Position numbers and translations under genes: made by a program. Positions 63,931 to 64,000 of a DNA stretch of 64,000 bases are shown here, in pieces (the stretch's first letter is position 1; each line of letters starts with the position of its first letter). The notes beneath the pieces were generated by a model. The model saw only the letters and a list, made by a program, of their open reading frames with translations. It made no database searches and was not told the DNA's origin. This DNA comes from an uncultured Collinsella sp. (GTDB lineage Bacteria > Actinomycetota > Coriobacteriia > Coriobacteriales > Coriobacteriaceae), in assembly GCA_900751695.1 (NCBI GenBank), contig CAADSS010000011.1, forward strand, positions 4,858 through 68,857, in the 5' to 3' direction.

Positions 63931-64000
63931 CTAGGCGTATCCAAGCTTCCTGCGGTACTCCATCGGGCTCAGCCACCCGAGGGACTTCTTGATCCGCTCC
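63931..64000 (-). CDS. IS3-family transposase OrfB, C-terminal end (cut by the right edge)
   Basis: The last 22 codons read ERIKKSLGWLSPMEYRRKLG and YA, then stop, the C-terminus of an IS3-family DDE transposase (IS150/IS1138-like). The rest of the element lies outside the window. The terminal repeat of the IS should fall in 63840-63930; CACCCCC-like ends are present but I cannot fix the border. It is a mobile element next to xth. Confidence 0.85.
   Translation of the reverse strand, partial: ERIKKSLGWLSPMEYRRKLGYA

Overview
The window is GC-rich, gene-dense bacterial chromosome with short intergenic gaps. The gene set points to Coriobacteriia (Actinomycetota), most likely genus Collinsella: anaerobic sugar metabolism (PTS, 6-phospho-beta-glucosidases, split transketolase), an Ech-type group 4 [NiFe] hydrogenase, LuxS, an NRAMP-related Mg transporter and an LPXTG-anchored pilin-like adhesin. 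The genus is an inference from gene content; there is no rRNA in the window.

Layout. 1-3.9 kb: a 6-phospho-beta-glucosidase cut by the left edge, an orphan AAA ATPase bracketed by a ~245-bp imperfect direct repeat, a DUF4867 protein and luxS. 4-10.2 kb: a LacI-controlled sugar operon (FucI/AraA-type isomerase, two-subunit transketolase, FGGY kinase). 10.2-14.3 kb: an antiterminator-controlled beta-glucoside operon (licT, PTS EIIBC, 6-phospho-beta-glucosidase) with a visible RAT and terminator. 14.4-16.4 kb: ribokinase and nucleoside hydrolase. 16.6-18.8 kb: an acyltransferase-SGNH protein. 19.0-19.2 kb: a MITE-like element. 19.3-28.6 kb: a mainly envelope and metal block on the minus strand (NRAMP-related and MgtE-like proteins, a degenerate NodB-domain protein, PRC-barrel, YtxH, a lone cyanophycin-synthetase-type N-domain, CNNM/CorC and hemolysin III proteins). 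28.7-31.1 kb: an alpha/beta hydrolase and a DUF362 ferredoxin. 31.3-40.25 kb: two ABC export systems and a divergent LiaS/NarX-type two-component pair. 40.85-47.2 kb: a 2111-residue surface protein, flanked by nested inverted repeats. 47.7-53.4 kb: the Ech hydrogenase operon, with EchA and EchB fused. 53.5-56.4 kb: a lone double-HTH protein and an old-yellow-enzyme-type NADH:flavin oxidoreductase. 56.6-57.1 kb: a palindrome cluster and an initiator tRNA. 57.2-63.8 kb: coaX, an orphan DUF4143 ATPase between palindromes, a degenerate biotin ligase homologue, a DHPS-HPPK fusion, a sirtuin and exonuclease III. The right edge carries the end of an IS3-family transposase.

How it fits together. The carbohydrate operons convert imported or scavenged beta-glucosides, nucleosides and an unidentified aldose into central-pathway phosphates. 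Ech can dispose of fermentation electrons as H2 while conserving energy. Several families of structured repeats, each with at least two copies here, sit between genes. The strongest leads are the nested inverted repeats and TGAGACA sites around the giant adhesin gene, the covarying TGTTACAGATCGAGA palindromes, the apiose-like isomerase/kinase/split-transketolase operon, and four proteins with altered catalytic or metal-binding motifs or large insertions (NRAMP, NodB, BirA, DHPS). I found no CRISPR array, prophage or clear replication origin.
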